A DNA stretch of 64,000 bases from AP-15 sp963781215 (GTDB lineage Bacteria; Pseudomonadota; Alphaproteobacteria; ATCC43930; CGMCC-115725). The notes under the pieces are model-generated. The model had not been told where the DNA came from and made no database searches. It saw only the letters and a list, made by a program, of their open reading frames with translations. The stretch lies in contig CAWAFE010000038.1 of NCBI GenBank assembly GCA_963781215.1, positions 1 through 64,000 on the forward strand, in the 5' to 3' direction. Of the stretch, positions 27,937-35,452 are shown piece by piece (position 1 is the first letter of the stretch; the number at the start of each line of letters is the position of its first letter). The position numbers and the translations under genes are program-made.

Positions 27937-29712
27937 TTATGGCGTCTCCGATCGCGGCGGCGACTGCCGTTCGCGCCACTGCTCGGCCAGGATTTGACGG
28001 CGGTCGAGCACGACCGAGAGCAGCACTCCCAGCCGCTCGACCTCGTAAATCGGGCGGCCCGGCAACGACCGGTCGCAGTTGTCCTTGGTAAAGGCGATGA
28101 AAAAATCGGCGTGATCCTGCTCACGGATCAAGCGGAAGTTTGATGGAAAATAATATTTGGCCGAGATCGGCGGCCCGCACACTGCCACCGAGAACTCGCG
28201 CTCTTCGAAATCGGGCCCGTATTCGGAGCGCAAATAGTCTTCGAGGCCCTGTACCGCCTCGGCATAGGAATTGGCCCAATAATCGAGCTTGAATTTGCGC
28301 TGTGCGCCTTCCACTCCGCCGATGAAGGCGTTGTAGTAGACATATTGGTCGGGGTGCAGCATCACCATGATCGAGACATGCACGAGGCCATAGAGGGCGA
28401 GTGCGACATAGATCGGCCGCCTGTAGGGGAGTTGCGCCAGCCGGGTCAATGCCCAATCGGCGGCCAGCGCCGCGACGACCGCGATCAGCGGCAATACAAA
28501 GATGAAATGGCGCATGCCGTCGAACAGCACAGCCTTGATCGCGATCGCATAGCCTACCGGGAAGATGACGCTGACGCCGACGATGAAGCACGCCAGGACC
28601 TCCTGCGGCCGCCGGCGGCCCCGCCGGATCTCGACCGCTGCCAATACCGTGGCAAAGAGCAGCAGCGCGAGGACCGCCTCGGGAAGAGCCAGGGCGATAT
28701 AGGTCGGCAGATAGCTCCAGGGCAGGTTGTAGCTCGACCACATCTGCCCGTTGAACAAGGTCTTGGTCGGGTAAATCTCGTGCGAAAAGACCGCGAGGGC
28801 GGCGAGAGGATGGCGAATCGGCTCGCTCTGCGCCCACGGCCAGAACAGGAGCATCACTCCGTAGGCGATGGCGGCGACCGGCAAAAAAATCCGCCAAAGG
28901 CTGGTTAGTCCGGTGGCGAACAAGGCTGCAATGCTGCGCCGGTCGATTGCCACCCATGCGGCGAACAGGAAGAGGAGCAGACCGAGGTAGCACAGCAGCA
29001 AGAGGCCGCCGATCCGCACCGCCATCGTCAGGCCGATCGCGACCCCGGTCTTGAACACCAGCCGCAGCGGCGGTCGCGGCAACTCGGGCACCAGGCGAAC
29101 CAAGTAATAGATCGCCCAGACGCAACCGACGGCAAACGGTATATCCTTCGGGTTGTTGAACATTTGGCCGTAGTAGTTGGGCGTCAGCGCGAGAAACAGC
29201 ACGGCGATGAAGCCGGCGCGAGCGCCGCCGAGCGTGCGAGCCAGCTTCCAGCACCCGGCCAAACCGGCGATGCCGACGAACGCGTTGAGCAGGTGGCGGG
29301 TCTCGTACATCCCGAGCGGCGAGACGCGGTTGAGCGCCGCTGCGGTCATGTCGAAGACCGCGCCGTAATTGTAGAGATCGCCGTATTTGTAGAGCGCCTG
29401 CCAATGCGGCGGCGGCAAGTGTAAAAACAGTGATCGGTAATGGTCGAGGACCATATTGCCGTACCAGTTCTGGAGGTCCTCGTCCCAGGTGACGCCGTAA
29501 TCGTGAAAGGTGAGAAGAGCAACGGCTGCAACCAGCAGCACGAGGCCGACAGACATCCGGTCCCAGCACATTCCGTCGCGGCCTCGGGCGAGCCGAGAGT
29601 AGGCGACGCCCCCCACCGGCGGGAGACGGAACAAAGTACGGAATCGATCCATCAGCGCGCCAATCGCGGGACCAGCCTCGCAGTCCGGCCCCTCCAGCTC
29701 AGTCGAGTGCAT
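27937..29712 (-). CDS. PMT/ArnT-like polytopic membrane glycosyltransferase (GT39/83 type)
   Basis: This 591-aa integral membrane protein has about eleven hydrophobic segments and a C-terminal soluble tail of some 100 residues. The first periplasmic loop carries an acidic pair in DYGVTWDEDLQNWYGN, the position of the catalytic Asp/Glu in PMT- and ArnT-type enzymes that use polyprenyl-phosphate sugars. AGFIAVLFLALTPNYYGQMF and NNPKDIPFAVGCVWAIYYLV are typical core helices. It should transfer a lipid-linked sugar to an acceptor on the periplasmic side. Start 29712 overlaps the upstream GT by 14 bp; later ATGs (for example MDRFRTLF) are also possible. Confidence 0.82.
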   Translation of the reverse strand: MHSTELEGPDCEAGPAIGALMDRFRTLFRLPPVGGVAYSRLARGRDGMCWDRMSVGLVLLVAAVALLTFHDYGVTWDEDLQNWYGNMVLDHYRSLFLHLPPPHWQALYKYGDLYNYGAVFDMTAAALNRVSPLGMYETRHLLNAFVGIAGLAGCWKLARTLGGARAGFIAVLFLALTPNYYGQMFNNPKDIPFAVGCVWAIYYLVRLVPELPRPPLRLVFKTGVAIGLTMAVRIGGLLLLCYLGLLLFLFAAWVAIDRRSIAALFATGLTSLWRIFLPVAAIAYGVMLLFWPWAQSEPIRHPLAALAVFSHEIYPTKTLFNGQMWSSYNLPWSYLPTYIALALPEAVLALLLFATVLAAVEIRRGRRRPQEVLACFIVGVSVIFPVGYAIAIKAVLFDGMRHFIFVLPLIAVVAALAADWALTRLAQLPYRRPIYVALALYGLVHVSIMVMLHPDQYVYYNAFIGGVEGAQRKFKLDYWANSYAEAVQGLEDYLRSEYGPDFEEREFSVAVCGPPISAKYYFPSNFRLIREQDHADFFIAFTKDNCDRSLPGRPIYEVERLGVLLSVVLDRRQILAEQWRERQSPPRSETP

Positions 29713-30883
29713 CGGCCAACAGCCGGGAGAGAATTGCGGCCGCGTCGAAATGGGCCCGAGCCAGTTCCTTCGCCGCGCGAGACTCCCGCGTATAGTCGCG
29801 CTCCACGGCAGCTACCGCGGCGACGGCATCCTCCGTTGTCTTGAAGGCATGCAGGCCTGCCCCATTCGGAATGTTTCTGGTAAATCCGGTGTCCTGGACC
29901 ACTACTGGGCGTCCAGCGGCCAGATAGCAGGCCGATCGGCAACTGAACCAGCCGGTTCGTAGCTCGACATAAACGTCCTTGGCGACCGAAATTTCGCCCC
30001 GCGAGGCACCAATGTAATCCTGATAGCGGGTCGGGGTGAGGGTGACAACGGGGCCGTCTTCGACGGTCCAGCCATGGGCTGACAACTCCTTTAACGGCGC
30101 CGCAGAGCCGCCGACCGCCACCCGGAAGTTGCCGCCCGTACGCCGCGGAAGGCCGATAATCTTGGCGAATTCCGCGCCCTTGCCGCAATATTCCCGCCCC
30201 GCATACGCGAGCCTTCCCTTGAATACGTTCCAGGTCATGACCGTGCTCCAGCAGGCCCCCGGCGGCCCCTTACCGACCAGCCCCTCCCACAGATCGAGGA
30301 CCACCGGCATCCGCGTCTTTCGCCAATTCAACCCGCCGGTGGGGATCAGACAGTCCGCCGCCTCGATATTCTCTCCGTAGGTGAAGTGCTTGTCGTGACT
30401 GAAGACACTCTCGCACCAGCGATCGACATTCTCGGACCAGGACGGTCGTTCGCTCAATATGATCTGATTGTAACCGGGATCGGTATCGATGAATACTTTA
30501 ATACAATGGGGCGATAAAGTTTCAGGGAAAGCGCTGGCGCCGCTGACGTTGAGGAACAGATCGGCGGTGCGCGCCACCTCGTCGAACTCGGCGCGCGACA
30601 TGCCGTAACTCGTCTCGTGTAAATGAAGATAGTGCCAGCGCGAGGCGAGTTCGGGCGCGTACCGCTCGAAAAACCCCGCCAGGTAGGCGGCCGAGTAGGT
30701 CCCGTCGCTGGTCACCGTCTTTTCTGCCGGATGGTAAGGCCAGCACCACGTGTCTTCGTGATAAAACACGTCATGTCCGAGCCGCCCCAATCCGATCACA
30801 TATTGCAGGTAGTCCCAGGCAACACCTCCAACCGGATATTGAGCGACCATGCCGCTTACGATGATCCTCAATCGTGTCGACAT
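29699..30883 (-). CDS. GT-B-like glycosyltransferase, tandem copy 2
   Basis: This 394-aa protein is clearly related to the neighbouring gene at 30918-32081. Shared blocks include PVGGVAWDYLQYVIGLGRLG with a following FYHED, then IDTDPGYNQI, HFTYGENIEAADC, ASRGEISVAKDVYVELRTGW and CYLAAGRPVVVQDTGF. The last two blocks resemble the donor-binding C-terminal half of GT-B glycosyltransferases (E/D near the nucleotide, then AAGRPVV). The N-terminal Gly-rich loop suits an acceptor domain. No named family could be assigned. It is transcribed with the membrane GT, methyltransferase and GT2, so it probably builds the same glycan. Confidence 0.7.
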   Translation of the reverse strand: MSTRLRIIVSGMVAQYPVGGVAWDYLQYVIGLGRLGHDVFYHEDTWCWPYHPAEKTVTSDGTYSAAYLAGFFERYAPELASRWHYLHLHETSYGMSRAEFDEVARTADLFLNVSGASAFPETLSPHCIKVFIDTDPGYNQIILSERPSWSENVDRWCESVFSHDKHFTYGENIEAADCLIPTGGLNWRKTRMPVVLDLWEGLVGKGPPGACWSTVMTWNVFKGRLAYAGREYCGKGAEFAKIIGLPRRTGGNFRVAVGGSAAPLKELSAHGWTVEDGPVVTLTPTRYQDYIGASRGEISVAKDVYVELRTGWFSCRSACYLAAGRPVVVQDTGFTRNIPNGAGLHAFKTTEDAVAAVAAVERDYTRESRAAKELARAHFDAAAILSRLLADALD

Positions 30884-30917
30884 CCGCTTCCCGCGCGCTT
30901 CTCCAGGAACAGCCTGC

Positions 30918-32081
30918 TCACAGGCCCGCCTCCGCCATCAGCCGCCCGATAACGCGATCAACCGCGAAATACTCACTGGCAAGCGCCCGCGCCGCACGGC
31001 TATGCGCGCCATAATCGGCTGCAATGGCGTCGACAGCAGCGAGCGCCTCGTCCCGGGTCGAATATTCAAAGAGGCCGCGTCCGACAGGGTAGAACTTGCT
31101 GAACCCGGTCGCCATGGTCACGACCGGCCGACCGGCGGCGAGGTAGCAGACGCTGCGGTCGCTGAACCATCCACTGTTCGGCCGAACATATATGTCCTTT
31201 GCGACCGTGAACTCGCCGCGCGAGCCGGCGATGAATTTGCGGTAGCGCGAGAGGTCGGCCGATATCGGGGCCGGATCGACGAGCCCCCAGCCATGGGTCT
31301 CGACCTCGCGGCGGATCGTCTCATCCAGCGGCAGCATCGCCACCCGGAAGCAGGTCTGCGGCCGCTGCCGGGGAATCTCGAGAAAACGCAGGAAGTTGAC
31401 ATGTTTCGACCAGAGATATCTCTGGCCCGCAAATTCGATGTCTTTACCCTTGTTGTCCCAGCTCGCGATCGTCGTAAAGCACTTCGGCGCATCGGCCGGA
31501 TCGGGCCAAAGATCGGGGTCGACCGGCGGCCGGGTCGGCTGCCACAGCACCCCGGACAGCGGCACCGGGCAATCGGCCGCGCCCAAATTCTCGCCATAGG
31601 TGAAAAAATGCGTGTGCGCGTCGATATAGGCGCGCGCCCCCGGATCGTTCTCGGCGTATTTGATCTGTTCATAGACCGGGTCGGTATCGACCAGCATTCG
31701 GACCGGGCAGGCGCGATGCTCGTCGCGTAATCGTGTCGCGCCGCAGAGGTTGATCAGGCCATCGGCCTCCGCATAAAGCGCCCGCACCCGCTCGCGCGGG
31801 AGCCCATAAAACCGGTCGTGGATCGCATCCCAATAAGCCCACCGGCCGCCGAGCCCGCAGCGCTCCATCATCCGCTGAAGAAAGCCCACATTATAATCGC
31901 ATTCCATCGCGACGCTGTTGATCCGCGGGTCGTACGGGTTTGCTCCACCATCCTCGATATACCAGGCCTCGTAGCCGAGCTTTTCCAAGCCGAGCAGATA
32001 ATGCATCGCCTGCCAGGCAATGCCGGCAAGCGGCATTTGCGCGACGAAATGAAGAACCAGGATCTTGCCGCGCTTGCTCAC
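30918..32081 (-). CDS. GT-B-like glycosyltransferase, tandem copy 1
   Basis: This 387-aa paralogue of the next gene has MPLAGIAWQAMHYLLGLEKL then YEAWYIEDGG. It shares VDTDPVYEQIKYAE, HFFTYGENLGAADCPVP, SRGEFTVAKDIYVRPNSGWF and CYLAAGRPVVTMATGF. The start is taken as GTG at 32081 (VSKRGKILVLHF); the open frame reaches 32585, but that extension is antisense to the TerB gene. It is the first gene of the minus-strand glycan operon, 34 bp before its paralogue, and a 153-bp divergent gap to terB should hold its promoter. Confidence 0.7.
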   Translation of the reverse strand: MSKRGKILVLHFVAQMPLAGIAWQAMHYLLGLEKLGYEAWYIEDGGANPYDPRINSVAMECDYNVGFLQRMMERCGLGGRWAYWDAIHDRFYGLPRERVRALYAEADGLINLCGATRLRDEHRACPVRMLVDTDPVYEQIKYAENDPGARAYIDAHTHFFTYGENLGAADCPVPLSGVLWQPTRPPVDPDLWPDPADAPKCFTTIASWDNKGKDIEFAGQRYLWSKHVNFLRFLEIPRQRPQTCFRVAMLPLDETIRREVETHGWGLVDPAPISADLSRYRKFIAGSRGEFTVAKDIYVRPNSGWFSDRSVCYLAAGRPVVTMATGFSKFYPVGRGLFEYSTRDEALAAVDAIAADYGAHSRAARALASEYFAVDRVIGRLMAEAGL

Positions 32082-32234
32082 GGGTTGCCCTTCGTAGGCG
32101 GAGATCGGGTGCGCCAACAACGGCCGAGGCGACAGTTCATTTCCATCCGCCGGCGCAGTTCGCTGCCGACCCAGAAAAACCCCCAGAATACGTAGGGTTG
32201 CCCCGGTTGCGCCGCGCATGCTAGGCAAAACGCG

Positions 32235-32747
32235 ATGATCGACAGCATCCTCGGCTGGCTCACCGGTGCTCACCCGGACGGCGCGGCGGAGCCGCGCGAG
32301 GAGCTGCAGCTCGCCTTGACGGCGCTCCTCGTCGAGGCGGCGTACAGCGACGACCATTTCGACGAAGCCGAGCGCGCGGTCATCGCGCAACTCCTCGCCC
32401 GCCGCTTCAAACTGTCGCAGACCGAGGCGCGGGCATTGCTGGCAGCCGGCGAAGCCGCGGCGAGCCATGCGACCGAGCTGTTTTGCTTCACCCGGATCGT
32501 CAACGAGCGGCTCGCGCCCGAGCAGCGGATCGAGCTCGTCGAGATGCTGTGGGAGGTAGCCTACGCCGACGGTGTGCTCGACCAATATGAAGACAGCCTG
32601 CTGCGCCGGGTCGGGGGATTGATCTACGTGCCCGACCGCGAGCGCGGCATGGCCCGCCAGCGCGTCCTCAGGCGGCGAGGCCTCGACGGGGCGGTTTCCC
32701 GGCCCGAGGCGGCCGTCGCAGCTCAGGAGAAAGCACCAGGATCATGA
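32235..32747 (+). CDS. TerB family (tellurite-resistance-like) protein
   Basis: This 170-aa protein has a TerB/DUF533-like helical bundle. LQLALTALLVEAAYSDDHFD, EAERAVIAQLLARRF and IELVEMLWEVAYADGVLDQY repeat the family's acidic D-x-D/E-E helix pattern, which can bind metal. The N-terminus MIDSILGWL is family-like. Its stop overlaps the fdxA ATG (ATGA), so expression is coupled to the ferredoxin. TerB alone does not imply tellurite resistance; no TerC, TerD or TerZ is nearby. Confidence 0.83.
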   Translation: MIDSILGWLTGAHPDGAAEPREELQLALTALLVEAAYSDDHFDEAERAVIAQLLARRFKLSQTEARALLAAGEAAASHATELFCFTRIVNERLAPEQRIELVEMLWEVAYADGVLDQYEDSLLRRVGGLIYVPDRERGMARQRVLRRRGLDGAVSRPEAAVAAQEKAPGS

Positions 32748-33079
32748 CCTACGTCGTCAACGAAGCCTGCATCCGCTGCAAATACATGGATTGCGTCGAA
32801 GTCTGCCCGGTCGATTGCTTCTACGAGGGCGATAACATGCTCGTGATCCATCCCGACGAATGCATCGATTGCGGGGTTTGCGAGCCGGAATGCCCGGTCG
32901 AGGCGATCATCCCGGACAGCGAGCCCGAGGCCGAGAAATGGCTCGAGCTCAACCGACAGTACTCGGCGAGCTGGCCGAACATCACGCGCAAGAAGGCATA
33001 TCCCGACGATGCCGACGAATGGAAGGACGTACCCGACAAATACGAGAAATTTTTCAACCCCAATCCCGGCGGCAGCTAG
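32744..33079 (+). CDS. fdxA: seven-iron ferredoxin FdxA
   Basis: This 111-aa ferredoxin has the 3Fe-4S plus 4Fe-4S pattern. Cluster ligands lie in CIRCKYMDCVEVCPVDC and CIDCGVCEPECPVEAI, and the long C-terminal tail includes WLELNRQYSASWPNI and ends KFFNPNPGGS, as in FdxA of Alphaproteobacteria. It overlaps the TerB stop by four bases. The gene normally sits between the helicase/S4 pair and carD, and carD follows here 231 bp later. Confidence 0.95.
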   Translation: MTYVVNEACIRCKYMDCVEVCPVDCFYEGDNMLVIHPDECIDCGVCEPECPVEAIIPDSEPEAEKWLELNRQYSASWPNITRKKAYPDDADEWKDVPDKYEKFFNPNPGGS

Positions 33080-33310
33080 CCGTCTCGAGGCCGGAGCGCG
33101 GCGACGGCGCGTCCGCGCATTTGCGCAGCCGATATGCGCGATCTGCTGGTTTTGGACAGGCTTTTCATGGTATTGTCGCGCTGGTGCTATTGACGCCTCC
33201 CCCTCCGGTTCCGCGCTCTCCCTCGAGTCGTGGCGGTAGCCGTCGTGTGGTCCAGCGACCGGCCGAAGCGTCCTCGGCAGCATCGCTCGGCCCGATTGTG
33301 AGAGACGGAC

Positions 33311-33808
33311 ATGATGTCTGAAAAGCTGCTCTTCACCACCGGCGACCTCGTCGTCTACCCGACACACGGCGTCGGCAAGATCGTCGGCATCGAGACCCAG
33401 GAGATCGCCGGCCATACGCTCAGCGTGTTCGTGGTGCATTTCGACAAGGACCGCATGACTTTGCGCGTGCCGCTGGGCAAGACCAAGGTGTCGGGCTTGC
33501 GCAAGCTGTCGAGCCGCAAGGAAATGGACACGGCGCTTGGCAAATTGCGCGGGCGCTCGCGGGCAAAGCGGACGATGTGGAGCCGGCGCGCGCAGGAATA
33601 CCAGGCCAAGATCGCCTCGGGCGATCCCGGCTCGATCGCCGAGGTGGTGCGCGACCTCTACCGCAATGCCGGCCAACCCGAGCAATCCTACAGCGAGCGG
33701 CAGATCTACCAGGCGGCGCTCGACCGGCTGGTCCGCGAATTTGCCGCGGTCGAGCGGATCGACGAGAGCACCGCGACCGAGCGGGTCGAGCAGCTGCTGA
33801 CGGCCTGA
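33311..33808 (+). CDS. CarD family transcriptional regulator (CdnL-type)
   Basis: This 165-aa protein binds the RNA polymerase beta subunit and stabilises open promoter complexes. The RNAP-interaction domain has FTTGDLVVYPTHGVGKIVGI and FVVHFDKDRMTLRVPLGK. The C-terminal DNA-binding helical domain includes TMWSRRAQEYQAKIASGD and YSERQIYQAALDRLVREFAA with an essential-looking Trp and basic surface. Two ATGs in tandem (33311 and 33314) are possible starts. A 231-bp gap from fdxA suggests its own promoter. Confidence 0.93.
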   Translation: MMSEKLLFTTGDLVVYPTHGVGKIVGIETQEIAGHTLSVFVVHFDKDRMTLRVPLGKTKVSGLRKLSSRKEMDTALGKLRGRSRAKRTMWSRRAQEYQAKIASGDPGSIAEVVRDLYRNAGQPEQSYSERQIYQAALDRLVREFAAVERIDESTATERVEQLLTA

Positions 33809-33844
33809 CCGCCGAGCGGCGGGAGCTCTCGGCGGGGCACGGGG

Positions 33845-34654
33845 GTGCGGGCGGCGCGGAACGGAGGGCATTTCGCCCGATTACGGGGCGCCCGCCGAGT
33901 CTGGGCGATCGGCGCCGTGCACGGCGAGGCGAGACGCCTGGCACTCCTGCACGACCTGATCAGTGAACGGTTCCGCGAAGGCGACCGGGCCGTCTATCTT
34001 GGCAATTATCTTGGATATGGCGAAGCGGTCCTCGCCACGATCGACGAGCTCCTCGACTTTCGCCGCCGGGTTCTAGGACGGCAGCGCGGCTTTGCCTGCG
34101 ACGTCGCCTTTCTGCGCGGCGCCCAGGAGGAGATGTGGCAGAAGCTCTTACAGCTACAATTTGCGCCCAATCCGAGCGAGGTACTGGGGTGGATGGTCGG
34201 AGCGGGCGTCGAAGCGACGGTGCGCGCCTATGGTGGCGATCTGCGGCAGGGCTTTGCCGCCGCCCGCGACGGCCCGCGCACGATCACCCGCTGGACTGGT
34301 GCGCTGCGCAGCGCGATGAACGCCGCACCCGGCCACACGACGCTGTTTTCGGCTCTGCGACATGCCGCCTTCACCGAGGAGGGCGGGCTGCTTTTCGTCC
34401 ACGCTGCGATCGACCCTTCGCGCCCGCTCGCGGCGCAAGGCGACGCCTTTTGGTGGGGACGCGGGGACATCCTCGAGCTCGATTGCCCGTTCGAAGGGTT
34501 TCGCCGCGTCGTCAGAGGTGCGGACCGCCATCAGCGCGGCATGGTCGAGTGCGATTTCGCGGTCTCCCTCGACGGCGGGGCGGGTCGCGGCGGCAGGCTC
34601 ATCGCGGCCTGCTTCGAGGCGGGGGGTCGGATCCTCGACGTGGTCGAGGCCTGA
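33845..34654 (+). CDS. metallophosphatase-fold protein lacking metal ligands (pseudophosphatase)
   Basis: This 269-aa protein follows the calcineurin-like phosphatase plan, but its catalytic motifs are altered. GDxHG is IGAVHG (residues 22-27, Asp to Ala). GDYVDRG is GNYLGYG (53-59, both Asp lost). GNHE is GAQE (92-95, Asn and His lost). The later VHAAIDPSRPL keeps the VHAGID pattern, and FWWGRGD resembles the substrate loop. The frame is intact and the fold elements are conserved, so it is probably a functional non-catalytic relative rather than debris. The start is a GTG at 33845, 36 bp after carD, hence possible co-transcription. Partner or ligand is unknown. Confidence 0.75.
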   Translation: MRAARNGGHFARLRGARRVWAIGAVHGEARRLALLHDLISERFREGDRAVYLGNYLGYGEAVLATIDELLDFRRRVLGRQRGFACDVAFLRGAQEEMWQKLLQLQFAPNPSEVLGWMVGAGVEATVRAYGGDLRQGFAAARDGPRTITRWTGALRSAMNAAPGHTTLFSALRHAAFTEEGGLLFVHAAIDPSRPLAAQGDAFWWGRGDILELDCPFEGFRRVVRGADRHQRGMVECDFAVSLDGGAGRGGRLIAACFEAGGRILDVVEA

Positions 34655-34682
34655 GGACCGGGACCGGGTAGAGGAGAGACGC

Positions 34683-35444
34683 ATGGCTAACGACAAGCCG
34701 CTCGCGGGCAAGGTCGCGATCATCACCGGCGCGGGCAAGAATATCGGACGCGCGATCGCCCATCGCCTCGCCGCCGACGGCGCCGCAGTCGTCGTCAACG
34801 GTCGCGGCGACCGCGCCATCGTCGAGGCGGTAGCGGACGAGATCGGCGCGGCGGGCGGCAAGGCGATGCCCTATCTAGCCGACGTGTCGAAGTCCGATGC
34901 GGTGGCGGCCATGGTCGAGGCCGCGGTCAAGGAGTTCGGCGGGGTCGACATTGCCGTCGGCAACGCCGGCCTGCGCCGGCAGACTCCGTTTCTCCAGATG
35001 AACCTCGAGGAATGGCACGAAATCCTCGCGGTCGCTCTCGATGGTGCCTTCGTCCTTGCCAAGGCGGTCGTGCCGGAGATGATCAAGCGCGGCGGCGGCG
35101 CCTTTGTCGGGCTGAGCGGCGTGTCGCACCACGCCGGCTCGACCGGCCGCGTCCACGTCAATGCTTCCAAGGCGGGCCTCGAAGGCTTTCTGCGCGGCCT
35201 GGCGATGGAGCTGGCGCCGCACAACATCACCGCCAATGCGGTGGCGCCGGGCTCGATCGATACCGTGCGCGGCCCGTCCGCCGGCGGCCCGGGAGGACGC
35301 GGCCACATCCGGGAGATCCCGCTCGGCCGCCAGGGCACGGCCGACGAGATCGCGGCGATGGTGCGCTTTCTGGTCGGCCCTGAAGGCCGCTACATCACCG
35401 GCCAGACGATCCACGTCAACGGCGGGCTGTTCTTTGGGAAATAG
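34683..35444 (+). CDS. SDR family oxidoreductase with atypical active site
   Basis: This 253-aa classical-length SDR resembles FabG-type reductases. The cofactor motif is VAIITGAGKNIGRAIAHRLA, with NGRGD and VGNAGLRRQTPF (NNAG equivalent). FVGLSGVSHHAGSTGRV precedes HVNASKAGLEGFLRGLAMEL, where the catalytic YxxxK reads VNASK, so Tyr is replaced by Val with His just before it. The C-terminal GRQGTADEIAAMVRFLVGPE and YITGQTIHVNGGLF are standard. GAGGAGAGACGC precedes the ATG. Some SDR subfamilies share this Tyr loss; whether it still catalyses reduction is open. Confidence 0.85.
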   Translation: MANDKPLAGKVAIITGAGKNIGRAIAHRLAADGAAVVVNGRGDRAIVEAVADEIGAAGGKAMPYLADVSKSDAVAAMVEAAVKEFGGVDIAVGNAGLRRQTPFLQMNLEEWHEILAVALDGAFVLAKAVVPEMIKRGGGAFVGLSGVSHHAGSTGRVHVNASKAGLEGFLRGLAMELAPHNITANAVAPGSIDTVRGPSAGGPGGRGHIREIPLGRQGTADEIAAMVRFLVGPEGRYITGQTIHVNGGLFFGK

Positions 35445-35452
35445 AGGCTCGG

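Noticed and set aside
25718..29712. Annotating the island as the arn operon
   Set aside because: No ArnA-type decarboxylase or formyltransferase and no ArnD deformylase are present, and only one SMR subunit exists, so only an analogy is justified.
30918..32585. Longer 555-codon version of the glycosyltransferase
   Set aside because: The extra 168 codons lie antisense to the TerB gene and have no similarity to the paralogue, which starts near the GTG at 32081.
32235..32747. Tellurite resistance locus
   Set aside because: A lone TerB-like protein coupled to fdxA without TerC, TerD, TerE or TerZ does not support tellurite resistance.
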